From: an uncultured Granulosicoccaceae bacterium
GTDB taxonomy: Bacteria; Pseudomonadota; Gammaproteobacteria; Granulosicoccales; Granulosicoccaceae
Assembly: GCA_937957915.1 (NCBI GenBank)
Contig: CALGNZ010000105.1
Span: 1 to 37,409, forward strand
Direction: 5' to 3'
DNA: 37,409 nt
The translations under genes were made by a program, and so were the position numbers. The notes under the pieces are model-generated. The model saw only the letters and a program-made list of their open reading frames with translations, did no database searches and was not told the origin of the DNA. Below are positions 18,692 to 26,913 of the stretch, in pieces. The first letter of the stretch is position 1; every line of letters begins with the position of its first letter.

Positions 18692-19702
18692 TTACATCAT
18701 ACCCATTTCCTTGTAGAACTTTTCAGCGCCCGGGTGCAGTGGCACGCCAATACCTGCAACACCGTCAAGTGCTGTTTCGACGGTGATGACTTTGCCTTTT
18801 GCATGGCCATTGTCGAGGAGTTTTCGCGCGGTTTTAGACCACATTGCCTTGGTGATTTCGTAGATGAGTTCTTCATCCTGATTGGCATTGGTGACAAGAA
18901 TGCCACTGACGGCAACGGTGTTAACGTCATAGTCTACGCCGGGGTAGGTGCCAGCCGGAATTTTAGACGGGATATAATACGGTACTGTCTCATTGGCTTT
19001 TTTAACTTCCTCATCAGAGAAGTTGTATAGCTCCATGCCTTTGGTGTTGTCGAGTTGAATCATCGCTGCCACTGGTGTACCCGCGGCATAGAAGTAGGCA
19101 TCGAGCTGGCCGTCGGCTAGTCGCTCGGCGCTTTGCGAGTTATTCAGTTCTGCTTCATCGATGTTGTCGCGGTTAACGCCATGATCACCGATGATAAGTT
19201 CAACCGCGATTTGCGTGCCTGAACCTGCCTGTGCGATACCAACCCGCTTGCCTTTTAAGTCTGCCAGACTGTCGAGTGACCCGCCTTTAGGCAGAACCAG
19301 GTGCAGGTCTTCCGGGTAGAGGTTGGCGACGATACGCAGATCAGGTTTGGCGTTACCTTCGAACTTGCCAATGCCGTTGTACGCAAAGTGCAGTGTTGCG
19401 GCTCCAGACAGTCCGGCTTCCATTTGCCCGGCCTGAATAGCGTTGACGTTGTGGGCCGAAGCATTGGTGGATTGTGCCATTGCAACCAGTCCGGGGACGC
19501 CGCAGTTGCCGCCTTCATCACAGGGCCTTGAACCGGGAGGGTTGGATATTGCGTTGGCGATGATTCCGCCAATCGGAAAGTAGGTGCCGCCAGCACCGCC
19601 GGTACCAATACGGAAAAACTTCATCTCCTGAGCTTGCAAAGCGGGTGCAGCGACAACAACGCCCAGCAGCGCAGCGCCTAAAAGATTCTTGATTTTGTAC
19701 AT
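18692..19702 (-). CDS. TRAP transporter TAXI-family periplasmic receptor
   Basis: Secreted solute-binding protein of the TAXI class, which feeds substrates to a fused TRAP permease. The start ATG 19700-19702 has GAGAGG seven bases upstream. The mature protein follows a signal peptide ending about LQAQ-EMKFF and begins with the family signature FFRIGTGGAGGTYFPIGGIIAN; later motifs are TNASAHNVNAIQAGQMEAGL, KGKRVGIAQAGSGTQ and DAYFYAAGTPV. About 336 residues. No permease gene is next to it on either side, so its transporter partner must be elsewhere, or it acts alone or as a sensor. Substrate unknown. Confidence 0.9.
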   Translation of the reverse strand: MYKIKNLLGAALLGVVVAAPALQAQEMKFFRIGTGGAGGTYFPIGGIIANAISNPPGSRPCDEGGNCGVPGLVAMAQSTNASAHNVNAIQAGQMEAGLSGAATLHFAYNGIGKFEGNAKPDLRIVANLYPEDLHLVLPKGGSLDSLADLKGKRVGIAQAGSGTQIAVELIIGDHGVNRDNIDEAELNNSQSAERLADGQLDAYFYAAGTPVAAMIQLDNTKGMELYNFSDEEVKKANETVPYYIPSKIPAGTYPGVDYDVNTVAVSGILVTNANQDEELIYEITKAMWSKTARKLLDNGHAKGKVITVETALDGVAGIGVPLHPGAEKFYKEMGMM

Positions 19703-20290
19703 TCTTTTGCCTCTCTCGAACACGTTGAGTGGTGAATCCATTTACGGGCTGAACCCGAACCCGCAGGTTAAACGAACGAAATTTCAATGTAAATCGATCA
19801 AGTTGTGAGACGACCACGATTCATTGAATGGCGAGAAGTTGAGTCGGTCGCGGCAGTAGATCCCGATCAGTGTGTTGCCTGTGGGTCAAGGCTGAGCGTT
19901 TGTGTAAGCGCACAGTTCGATCGGGTACGTTTTTATAGCGTTGTGAGTCGCTGATATCTTTGTGTGATCGGTGCAGCGATAATGCTAGCAGCCGCTACGG
20001 CCGGTTTGATTCAGGCGTGCCACGGTCTTCTGCAATGTCGTTTTGAGCAGATCGTTTCTCCGGTATGTTTTTCCTGCCAACAGAATTCGCTGCGTCGGTT
20101 ACAGTGAGAAGCCCGGCGACACCATGTGACTGGCGTCACTATCTCGAGATTAGAAATGTCGGTGCCATGAGTTTCGTTATAAATGTATGAAAAGAGTAAT
20201 CAACCGTCGTAGCATGAACATTGGATAACCATCATTAATTCGGGAATAAGGGGGAACCCGGCTTTTCTCAGCCTGCTGTGTATTGGTGGG
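19703..20290. other. Divergent region between TAXI receptor and MFS gene
   Basis: About 590 bases. It must hold the promoters of both divergent genes, but I cannot pick convincing -35/-10 pairs. From 20213 the MFS frame is open without a normal start codon and clearly encodes MFS sequence from about 20252 on (NPAFLSLLCIGG). A short frame beginning at ATG 20187 ends at TAA 20226-20228. No RNA gene or repeat seen. Confidence 0.4.
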
Positions 20291-21478
20291 GTGCAGAGCG
20301 TGGCTCGATGGCTCGAGCTACTGGCATTTGGCGTCTACGTCTACGACCAGACGAAATCGCCTTTGTTGGTGACACTGGTAACGCTGGTCAAGCTCGCACC
20401 GCTGGCCTTGTTTGGTCCGGTGGCAGGCACGCTGCCAGCGCGCTTTGCTGCTCGTACACTGTACATTGCGGGTATTGGAATCGTATTAGCCACGACAGCG
20501 GTGGGGCTGCTGGCATGCTGGCATGGCGGGCTGCTGCTCTGGCAGGTCATGCTTATTTCGTTTCTGGGTGGCGTGTTCTGGGTACTCGATTTTCCGGTCA
20601 GAAGAAAAATGATTGGCGATGCCGTTGCAGCCAGAGTTCTAAGCAAAGCTGTTGGCCTGGATACGCTGGCTAACAATGGTACGCGTATGCTGGGGCCGGT
20701 GATGGGCGGCGTGTTGTTGCAGTACACCGGGCTTGTAGGTGTGCTGGCCATTAATTTACTGCTCTATGTCATCTGTCTGCTGGTGGCGATTAATTTGAAA
20801 CTGGGCACCGTGGCTGACGACGAGGCAGGCAACAAGGCAGACAACAAGGCTGGCCTGATAGAAAATATGCGTGAGGGTGTCACGCTGGTGGTAAGAAATC
20901 CCGTCTTACTGGCGACACTCCTGGTCACCGTGATCTATAACCTGTTTGGCTTCCCGATGCTCTCACTGGTGCCTGTGCTTGGGCGCGACGAACTGGACCT
21001 GTCCGCGTCGGTTATTGGTGTGCTCGCATCGATGGAAGGGGCGGGTGCGCTGCTCGGTGGAATCCTGTTTTTGATCTTTGGCCGAGTCAGTTTGTTTCGA
21101 AGAATCTATGTTGCGGGTGTAGCCGGCGGTTTTGTGTTTTGGTTGTTTGCGGCGTTGAGTGGAAGTCCCTACACCATAGGGTTGGCATTGTTACTGGTAG
21201 GTATTTGTTCTGCATGCTTTGCAGTGATGCAAACTACCTTGTTGATACTCAATTGCGAGCACCGTTTTCGCAGCCGGGTGTTCGGTATTTTGTCATTGAG
21301 TATTGGCGCCGGCTTTCTCGGGTTTTCACAGATAGGCTTGTTTGCCGGATGGCTGGGCCCACGACCCGCTCTGTTTCTGTCCTCTATAATGGGTTTGGTG
21401 TCGCTGGGGGCAGTGTGCTTGCGCTGGCCACAGATAATTGCTCTGCAACCCGACGCCAGCGATAATTCTGTTGATTGA
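20291..21478 (+). CDS. MFS transporter (MFS_3 / EntS-like); N-terminus uncertain
   Basis: Twelve-helix major facilitator of the group that includes enterobactin exporter EntS and macrolide efflux proteins. Signs are WLELLAFGVYVYDQTKSPLLV near the start, LPARFAARTLYIAG, and the intracellular FPVRRKMIGDAV before NNGTRMLGPVMGGVLL. A charged Asp/Lys-rich loop (DDEAGNKADNKAGL) separates the halves. GTG 20291 is the first usual start codon, but the first membrane helix clearly continues upstream in the same frame (NPAFLSLLCIGG) with no ATG, GTG or TTG after the stop at 20210. Either a rare start codon is used or a one-base deletion near 20225 separates it from ATG 20187/20214. Substrate unknown. 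Confidence 0.8.
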   Translation: MQSVARWLELLAFGVYVYDQTKSPLLVTLVTLVKLAPLALFGPVAGTLPARFAARTLYIAGIGIVLATTAVGLLACWHGGLLLWQVMLISFLGGVFWVLDFPVRRKMIGDAVAARVLSKAVGLDTLANNGTRMLGPVMGGVLLQYTGLVGVLAINLLLYVICLLVAINLKLGTVADDEAGNKADNKAGLIENMREGVTLVVRNPVLLATLLVTVIYNLFGFPMLSLVPVLGRDELDLSASVIGVLASMEGAGALLGGILFLIFGRVSLFRRIYVAGVAGGFVFWLFAALSGSPYTIGLALLLVGICSACFAVMQTTLLILNCEHRFRSRVFGILSLSIGAGFLGFSQIGLFAGWLGPRPALFLSSIMGLVSLGAVCLRWPQIIALQPDASDNSVD

Positions 21479-21653
21479 GCTCCTGGTCGAATTTCTTTTC
21501 CTGCTAACGGCAGCGAGTTTCTTTAATCAGGCATGTCTTCATCGGCCCAGGGCAGCGCATGGATTGTAAAGCGAAAGCAAAACCATCAAACTTAACGCTA
21601 TTCCCGGTGTCCTATTCTGTCCGGTTATACGACATTAACCAAAGAGCAACAGC

Positions 21654-23096
21654 ATGACTTACAAAAAGTATTTAAAAGAGAGCAACTACGTCAGCGGTCA
21701 ATGGATAGCGGCGGACAGCGGTAAGACCATCGACGTTACCAATCCGGCCACCGGTGAGAAGATCGGTACTGTTCCGGCATGTGGTGAAGCAGAGACAGTA
21801 AGAGCGATAGAGGCTGCAACGGCTGCTTTTCCGGCGTTTGCAGCAATGCCATTACTCGAGCGCGTCGGCCTGTTGTGGAAATTACACGACGCGATACTCG
21901 ACAACCAAAAATCACTTGCCGAGTTGCTCACTGTAGAGCAAGGCAAACCGCTGGCCGAGGCGATGGGTGAAATGGCCATTGGGGCAGCGTATGTACGCTG
22001 GTTTGCAGAAGAGGTGCGCCGTGCCAAGGGGGAGATTGTGCCTGCCCCTGGAAACAACAGACGTATCCTGGTAACGCATCATCCTGTCGGTGTGGTTGGA
22101 ATGATTACACCGTGGAACTTTCCGTCTTCAATGCTGGCGCGTAAAGTAGGCCCTGCACTGGCTGCCGGTTGTACGGTTGTTGCCAAGCCTGCCACTGCCA
22201 CACCGTATTCCGGATTGGCCTGGGCAGCACTGTGCGAGGAGGTTGGTTTTCCGGCAGGGGTCGTTAACATAGTGACGGGTTCTGCGCGTGCTATCGGTGG
22301 CGCTATCATGGATTCTCCCGCTGTGCGTAAGCTGACTTTCACCGGATCAACAGAGGTGGGTAAAGAGCTGATACGTCAGTCGGCAGATACGGTTAAAAAA
22401 GTCAGTATGGAACTGGGAGGCAACGCACCGTTTCTGGTGTTTGATGATGCCGATGTTGATGCTGCGGTACAGGGCGCAATGGTCGCAAAATTCCGTAACG
22501 CCGGGCAGACCTGTGTTTGCGCTAATCGCTTCTATGTGCAGGCTGGCGTATACGACACATTTGTCGAGAAACTAATAGAAGCAACAGCAAAAATGAAAGT
22601 CGGTGATGGTCTTGCCGACGGTGTTGAGCAAGGTCCCATGATCGATCAGGAAAGTGTCGCCAAAGTAGAAGAGTTGGTGGCAGATGCAGTAAGCAAGGGC
22701 GGTACCGTTGCTCTCGGCGGAAACCGACATGCGTTAGGTCAAACGTTCTATGAGCCGACTGTTGTGACAGGTGCCACCCAGGACATGCGTGTAGCTAAAG
22801 AGGAGATCTTTGGACCGATGGCACCGGTATTTCGATTTGACAGTATAGAAGATGGAATAGCGATGGCAAACGACACAGAGTTTGGCCTTTGTGCGTATGC
22901 TTATACCCGTGAAATTGGCCAGATCATGCGTCTGAATGAGGGGCTTGAGTACGGCATGATCGGTATAAACTCCGGCTTGATCACAACCGTCGAGGCGCCG
23001 TTTGGTGGAGTCAAGGAAAGCGGGCTTGGTAAAGAGGGCGGTAGTCAGGGTTTGGACGACTACTTGGATACCAAGTACACCGCGGTTGACTATTAA
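21654..23096 (+). CDS. gabD: NAD(P)-dependent succinate-semialdehyde dehydrogenase
   Basis: Aldehyde dehydrogenase that oxidises succinate semialdehyde to succinate, the last step of the GABA shunt. The 480 residues show the family's TPWNFPSSMLARKVGPALAA (152-171), FTGSTEVGKEL, catalytic Glu253 (MELGGNAPF) and nucleophile Cys287 (GQTCVCANR), then EEIFGPMAPV and a GabD-like ending (APFGGVKESGLGKEGG). The AGAG in CAAAGAGCAACAGC serves as ribosome site. No gabT or gabP neighbour is present. Related semialdehyde dehydrogenases (glutarate semialdehyde) cannot be excluded. Confidence 0.9.
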   Translation: MTYKKYLKESNYVSGQWIAADSGKTIDVTNPATGEKIGTVPACGEAETVRAIEAATAAFPAFAAMPLLERVGLLWKLHDAILDNQKSLAELLTVEQGKPLAEAMGEMAIGAAYVRWFAEEVRRAKGEIVPAPGNNRRILVTHHPVGVVGMITPWNFPSSMLARKVGPALAAGCTVVAKPATATPYSGLAWAALCEEVGFPAGVVNIVTGSARAIGGAIMDSPAVRKLTFTGSTEVGKELIRQSADTVKKVSMELGGNAPFLVFDDADVDAAVQGAMVAKFRNAGQTCVCANRFYVQAGVYDTFVEKLIEATAKMKVGDGLADGVEQGPMIDQESVAKVEELVADAVSKGGTVALGGNRHALGQTFYEPTVVTGATQDMRVAKEEIFGPMAPVFRFDSIEDGIAMANDTEFGLCAYAYTREIGQIMRLNEGLEYGMIGINSGLITTVEAPFGGVKESGLGKEGGSQGLDDYLDTKYTAVDY

Positions 23097-23445
23097 GTAG
23101 ACTGCTGATTGTAACTGTCTGCCGCGCTGATTCTGAGCGGCAGGCAGAGGTGTAATTGATCGAATCATCGTTGCAGTCGAATTGTTCTATTCACTTCAGT
23201 TGCTAAGTGTTTTCATTCATACTGCCTGGTTGCGGTTGTCATTAGCCAATATTGCGTAGTAGCGGTGTTATGGGTTAACGCTGTATAGCAGCCAAATACA
23301 CTGGCGTATGACAATTGAATCTGTGTCGGTAGTACAGGCAGATTCCAGGGTCATGGATTGACCTTGATTTTCATTCCACTATAGAAAGACAATCATTAAC
23401 GAAAATTCTTCCGCTACCGATATCAGTGCAGCGACCGGTGACGTC
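23097..23445. other. gabD-MFS intergenic region with hairpin
   Basis: About 350 bases. CTGCCGC (23119-23125) pairs with GCGGCAG (23137-23143) across an 11-base loop, 22 bases after gabD, a likely 3' hairpin or weak terminator without a T-run. The remainder shows no supported gene; the frame of the next gene is open some way upstream of its ATG. Confidence 0.4.
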
Positions 23446-24648
23446 ATGCTGCCAGGTAATAAATCACGCCCGAGTGCCCCGCCAATCTGGTTTCTGGCAC
23501 TGTGTACCGCCAGTGCCGTGGTTGGCCTGACTATCCTAACGCCTGCCTTGCCACTGGTTAAAAGTGAGCTGGGTGTGTCAAGTGCCGCGGTACAGCAGTT
23601 GTTGACGGTCTATATGATTGCTCTGGCTACGGGCCAGCTTATATACGGACCCGCTTCTGATCGTGTTGGGCGTCGCCCTATTATGCTTACCGGCGCTGTG
23701 CTTTACACACTGGCGGGTATAGCTTGTGTACTAACCGAGAGCATACAACAACTGATTGTTTTGCGAGCAGTGCAGGGACTGGGTGCTGCCGCCTGCATGT
23801 CGATGGGACGAGCTATCGTTAACGATGCATTTGAGCGTAGTGAAGCTGCGCGACAAATGTCGACGATCAGTATTATTCTGGCCGTGGCGCCTGCATTGTC
23901 GATCGCCTTTGGCGGTGTGCTTGCTGAAAGCGCCGGCTGGAAAGGCACTATGCTTCTATTGGCCGTATGTGGCGTGGTGATGTTTATTTCAGCCTGGTTT
24001 CTTGCCAATGAGACTAACCTGAATCGACTGGATTCCATTAATCTGGCGTCGGTATTTAAAGCCTATGCCACCGTGTTGCGTAACAGGTTATTCGTGTGTT
24101 GGGCAATGTCCAGTGGTATGCAGATTGGTATTTTCTTTTCACTCAATGCGTTGCTCGGTTATCAGTATCAACGCCACGGTTACTCTCTGTCGGAGTTCGG
24201 TCTGTGGTTTGCGCTGACACCGTTGTGCTATCTGATTGGCAACAGTTGCAATCGCATCTGGTTTGTCGCAAGGGGTATTGAGCGTGCCGCAATGATTGGC
24301 TGTTCGCTGAGCTTGTTGTCTGTGGTGGCGCTATTTTCCACTCAGACACTGGGAATGACACATGCGCTGTCACTGGCGCTGCCGTGTTGTCTGTTTGGCT
24401 TTAGTAATGGCATTGTAGTGGCCAACTCTACCATCGGTGCGATCTCTGCCGCAGGGAAGAACGCGGGCACTGGTACCGGTATCGTCGGTGCATGGCAGAT
24501 GGCAACCGGTGGCATTGCCGGTGCGGTAATTGTTGCGATGGGTGGTGCTCAGGTGTTTTCGATTGCCGCTGGTGCGCTGCTGGTGATGTCGTTGATTTCT
24601 GTGTTATCGATGATGTTTGTATTCCGCAATCGCCCGCTGAAGGCGTGA
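23446..24648 (+). CDS. Bcr/CflA-family multidrug MFS transporter
   Basis: Proton-driven inner-membrane efflux protein of the Bcr/CflA group (bicyclomycin, chloramphenicol and similar drugs, sometimes sulfonamides or polyamines). About 400 residues and 12 membrane segments. Motif A is clear: GPASDRVGRRPIMLTGAVLY; the TM4 region RAVQGLGAAACMSMGRAIVND is typical of the family. It converges on the molybdopterin oxidoreductase gene with only 15 bases between stop codons. True substrate cannot be read from sequence. Confidence 0.87.
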   Translation: MLPGNKSRPSAPPIWFLALCTASAVVGLTILTPALPLVKSELGVSSAAVQQLLTVYMIALATGQLIYGPASDRVGRRPIMLTGAVLYTLAGIACVLTESIQQLIVLRAVQGLGAAACMSMGRAIVNDAFERSEAARQMSTISIILAVAPALSIAFGGVLAESAGWKGTMLLLAVCGVVMFISAWFLANETNLNRLDSINLASVFKAYATVLRNRLFVCWAMSSGMQIGIFFSLNALLGYQYQRHGYSLSEFGLWFALTPLCYLIGNSCNRIWFVARGIERAAMIGCSLSLLSVVALFSTQTLGMTHALSLALPCCLFGFSNGIVVANSTIGAISAAGKNAGTGTGIVGAWQMATGGIAGAVIVAMGGAQVFSIAAGALLVMSLISVLSMMFVFRNRPLKA

Positions 24649-24663
24649 GTGTCTGATGTGAGT

Positions 24664-25401
24664 TTACTTGTCGCGGCGATTGCTACGCTCGTTATTGTAG
24701 TGTTCCAACTGTCGGCTGAAAAGTTTTACAGTTCGTGGAATGAACAAACGATAAAGCGGCCTGAGTAACCAGCCCGGCAGGTATCGACCGCGTTCTTCAA
24801 ACTCGACGCGGGCTCGGGGATGGTCGAGCATGTGGTAGATGCCACGTTTGATCGGCCTGGCGCAGGTGCGCAATTCTATTCGACGCAGGTGTTTCAGGTT
24901 TTTATATCCGTAATGTTTGGGCGCGATCAGCCTCAGTGGGGCTCCGTGTTCAATAGTCAGCGAGTGTCCGTCAAGCTCGTCTGCAATAAGCACACTTTCA
25001 TCAAGGCAATCTGCAACAGGTAATGAGGTTTTGTAGCCATCCTGGGCGACAAACACTATCTGTTCTATTTGATTCGGCACACTGCATAGTGGTTGAAGGT
25101 ACATGTCGAAGAAATCTGCAAAGCGAACACCGCCCCAGGTGAGGCCCGGTGTTGACCAGGTTGTTACGCAATGAAAAGTCACTTGCAACGTCACGCGCTC
25201 AATTCCCGTGTTGTCGGGCTCACTTGTGCAGGGCAGCATCACTGTGTTGTTTACGCCATCGGGTGCGATAAGCTCAAGCGTGCGCTCATCGGGTGCTGAC
25301 GGAAATCTGCTGGCATAACGAGGCAGCCCAAAGCGGGGGAGGTCAGAGCGTGGAAGCTGTCCGGGGGCTCTTAAGGCTGTGGCGACGGTATTATCAGACA
25401 T
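24664..25401 (-). CDS. Molybdopterin-dependent oxidoreductase (sulfite oxidase-like domain)
   Basis: Small (245-residue) protein consisting of one oxidoreductase molybdopterin-binding domain. Visible motifs are FHCVTTWSTPGLTWGGVRF, where the Cys is the expected molybdenum ligand, and PLRLIAPKHYGYKNLKHLRRIEL near the end. Unlike MsrP (YedY) it has no Tat signal at its N-terminus and no haem or dimerisation domain, so it looks cytoplasmic. The C-terminus is strongly basic (LLRPLYRLFIPRTVK...) and could touch the membrane. No MsrQ-type haem partner is adjacent. Four 14-bp repeats lie just upstream of its start. Substrate unknown. Confidence 0.82.
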   Translation of the reverse strand: MSDNTVATALRAPGQLPRSDLPRFGLPRYASRFPSAPDERTLELIAPDGVNNTVMLPCTSEPDNTGIERVTLQVTFHCVTTWSTPGLTWGGVRFADFFDMYLQPLCSVPNQIEQIVFVAQDGYKTSLPVADCLDESVLIADELDGHSLTIEHGAPLRLIAPKHYGYKNLKHLRRIELRTCARPIKRGIYHMLDHPRARVEFEERGRYLPGWLLRPLYRLFIPRTVKLFSRQLEHYNNERSNRRDK

Positions 25402-25421
25402 GTCTTATCAGTGTGATGATT

Positions 25422-25477
25422 GATCGATACGGACAGATCGATTCGGACAGATCAATTCACACAGATCGGTTCGGAAA
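25422..25477. repeat. Four imperfect 14-bp tandem repeats (iteron-like)
   Basis: Units GATCGATACGGACA (25422-25435), GATCGATTCGGACA (25436-25449), GATCAATTCACACA (25450-25463) and GATCGGTTCGGAAA (25464-25477), followed by a further GATCAAG. They start 20 bases upstream of the molybdopterin oxidoreductase ATG and lie about 230 bases before the divergent hydrolase. All share GATC at 14-base spacing, so they may be a multi-site operator, a Dam-methylation cluster, or a slippage product. The rest of 25402-25705 shows nothing else I can support. Confidence 0.7.
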
Positions 25478-25705
25478 GATCAAGCCTGTTGTTGATGTCT
25501 TATTGTTAACCACGGCGATAAAAGTTTAATCGGAATGGCAATAAGCAACCCGGTTGCGGTGACTAATAGAAGCCGACTGATGCTGATATCCGGAGACCAC
25601 ATAATAATCTGATCGGCTGGTGGTAGGGTAGAATTCTGTCGATCAGATGGTACCCTGACGTTGATTGATTGCAATCATCCTGTAGATAGCAGAACAATAG
25701 TTGTG

Positions 25706-26659
25706 ATGCGCAAGGTACACAATATTTTGAAACAGCACTTTGTATTAAATCAGTCGGGTGTGCGCCTGTGTCTGCATCAATTGCCGGCAAAAGGCAAACC
25801 GGTGGGAACGGTGATTTTGGCTCACGGAATGTTCTCAAACTATCGAACGTGTCGGGGGCTTGCGCAATATCTGTCAGATTGTGGTTACCACTGCTGGCTG
25901 CCTGACACACAAGGGCATGGTCACAGTGATGCTGCAGCGACTGTGGTGGACTATGAGACGATGTGCCTGGACGACACCGGCGCGGTACTGGATTTTTTCG
26001 ATTCAGATCGTGGCAGCCAACTGCCAGAGGCAGGGCAAGGTCCCGATGAGTGTAAAAGTTCCGATGATTGTAAAGATCCCGATGAGTGTAAAAGAAGGGA
26101 AGGTTCTCCCTTGTGGTGGGTCGGGCACAGTGGTGGTGGGCTGGCTATTGCCATGTACCTGGCGCGTTATCCTGATCGTCAGAGACTGTTGTCTGGCATT
26201 GTGACTATGGCCAGCCAGGCTACTGATGCAGGTAGCAGTCGGCAACGGCGGCTTACTTTGCGTGTGGCCAGGTGGTTGCTGAAGTTTACCGGCGTGGTAC
26301 CCGGTAAGCTATTACGGTTAGGGCCAGAGAATGAGTCTGCATGTGCAATGGATCAATGGTTGGGATGGAGTTTAACCGGGCACTGGTCCGGTGCGGATAA
26401 TTTTGACTACTCTCGGAAACTGTCAGCCGTTCATTTGCCCAGTTTATCTATAGCCGCGCTTGCCGATCGATATATCGCACCGGTAAGCGGATGTGAGAGG
26501 CTTCACAGTTGGCTGGGTGGAGAGGATAAGACATTTAAAGTGTTTGGTAAGCATCAAGGTTACCGGGAAGACTACACGCACGCGCGTATTGTCAGTTCCC
26601 GCAATGCATCAGTGGATGTATGGCCATTTGTAAGGCAATGGATAAATGATCGCAGCTGA
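25706..26659 (+). CDS. Alpha/beta hydrolase (lysophospholipase-like)
   Basis: Serine hydrolase with the canonical fold. The oxyanion region is VILAHGMFSNYRTC, a conserved PDTQGHGHSD follows (about residues 66-75), the nucleophile is Ser142 in VGHSGGGLAIAMYLARYP, and the late KVFGKHQGYREDYTHARI segment includes His residues suitable for the triad. Between strand 5 and the nucleophile is a polar insert (about 103-133) made of three Asp-Glu/Asp-Cys-Lys repeats, unusual for the family. ATG 25706 is preferred; the frame opens at a TTG at 25661. No signal peptide. Substrate unknown. Confidence 0.78.
   Translation: MRKVHNILKQHFVLNQSGVRLCLHQLPAKGKPVGTVILAHGMFSNYRTCRGLAQYLSDCGYHCWLPDTQGHGHSDAAATVVDYETMCLDDTGAVLDFFDSDRGSQLPEAGQGPDECKSSDDCKDPDECKRREGSPLWWVGHSGGGLAIAMYLARYPDRQRLLSGIVTMASQATDAGSSRQRRLTLRVARWLLKFTGVVPGKLLRLGPENESACAMDQWLGWSLTGHWSGADNFDYSRKLSAVHLPSLSIAALADRYIAPVSGCERLHSWLGGEDKTFKVFGKHQGYREDYTHARIVSSRNASVDVWPFVRQWINDRS
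26045..26098 (+). repeat. Three 18-bp tandem repeats inside the hydrolase gene
   Basis: GATGAGTGTAAAAGTTCC (26045-26062), GATGATTGTAAAGATCCC (26063-26080) and GATGAGTGTAAAAGAAGG (26081-26098). They encode three D-E/D-C-K blocks in frame, so the acidic-cysteine insert arose by in-frame duplication. Confidence 0.8.
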
Positions 26660-26913
26660 TTAACCAACAGGGCGGGTGCAGAAGTAACAGAGTTAGCTGA
26701 TCGGGGATCAGCGCCCACAATTTATCATCGAATTATTGGCCAGGGGCAGGCTGTTAGTTATTTTCTATTATTCATAAAAGTGCTACTGGTTAGATGAGCG
26801 GTATCAGCTATCAGGGTGCTATTTTCGTAAGAGCATTATTTTCGTAAGAGCGTATCAACTGTGTTCGCACAATTGCATAGTGCGGACGCTGAGTCGAGGG
26901 TAGCGCTCTTGTT
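26660..26913. repeat. Intergenic region with 17-bp direct repeat
   Basis: Between convergent hydrolase genes. ATTTTCGTAAGAGC occurs at 26821-26834 and again at 26838-26851, giving a 17-base period. A small hairpin GCTGATC-GGG-GATCAGC (26696-26712) lies 37 bases after the plus-strand gene and may help end it. No gene supported. Confidence 0.5.
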
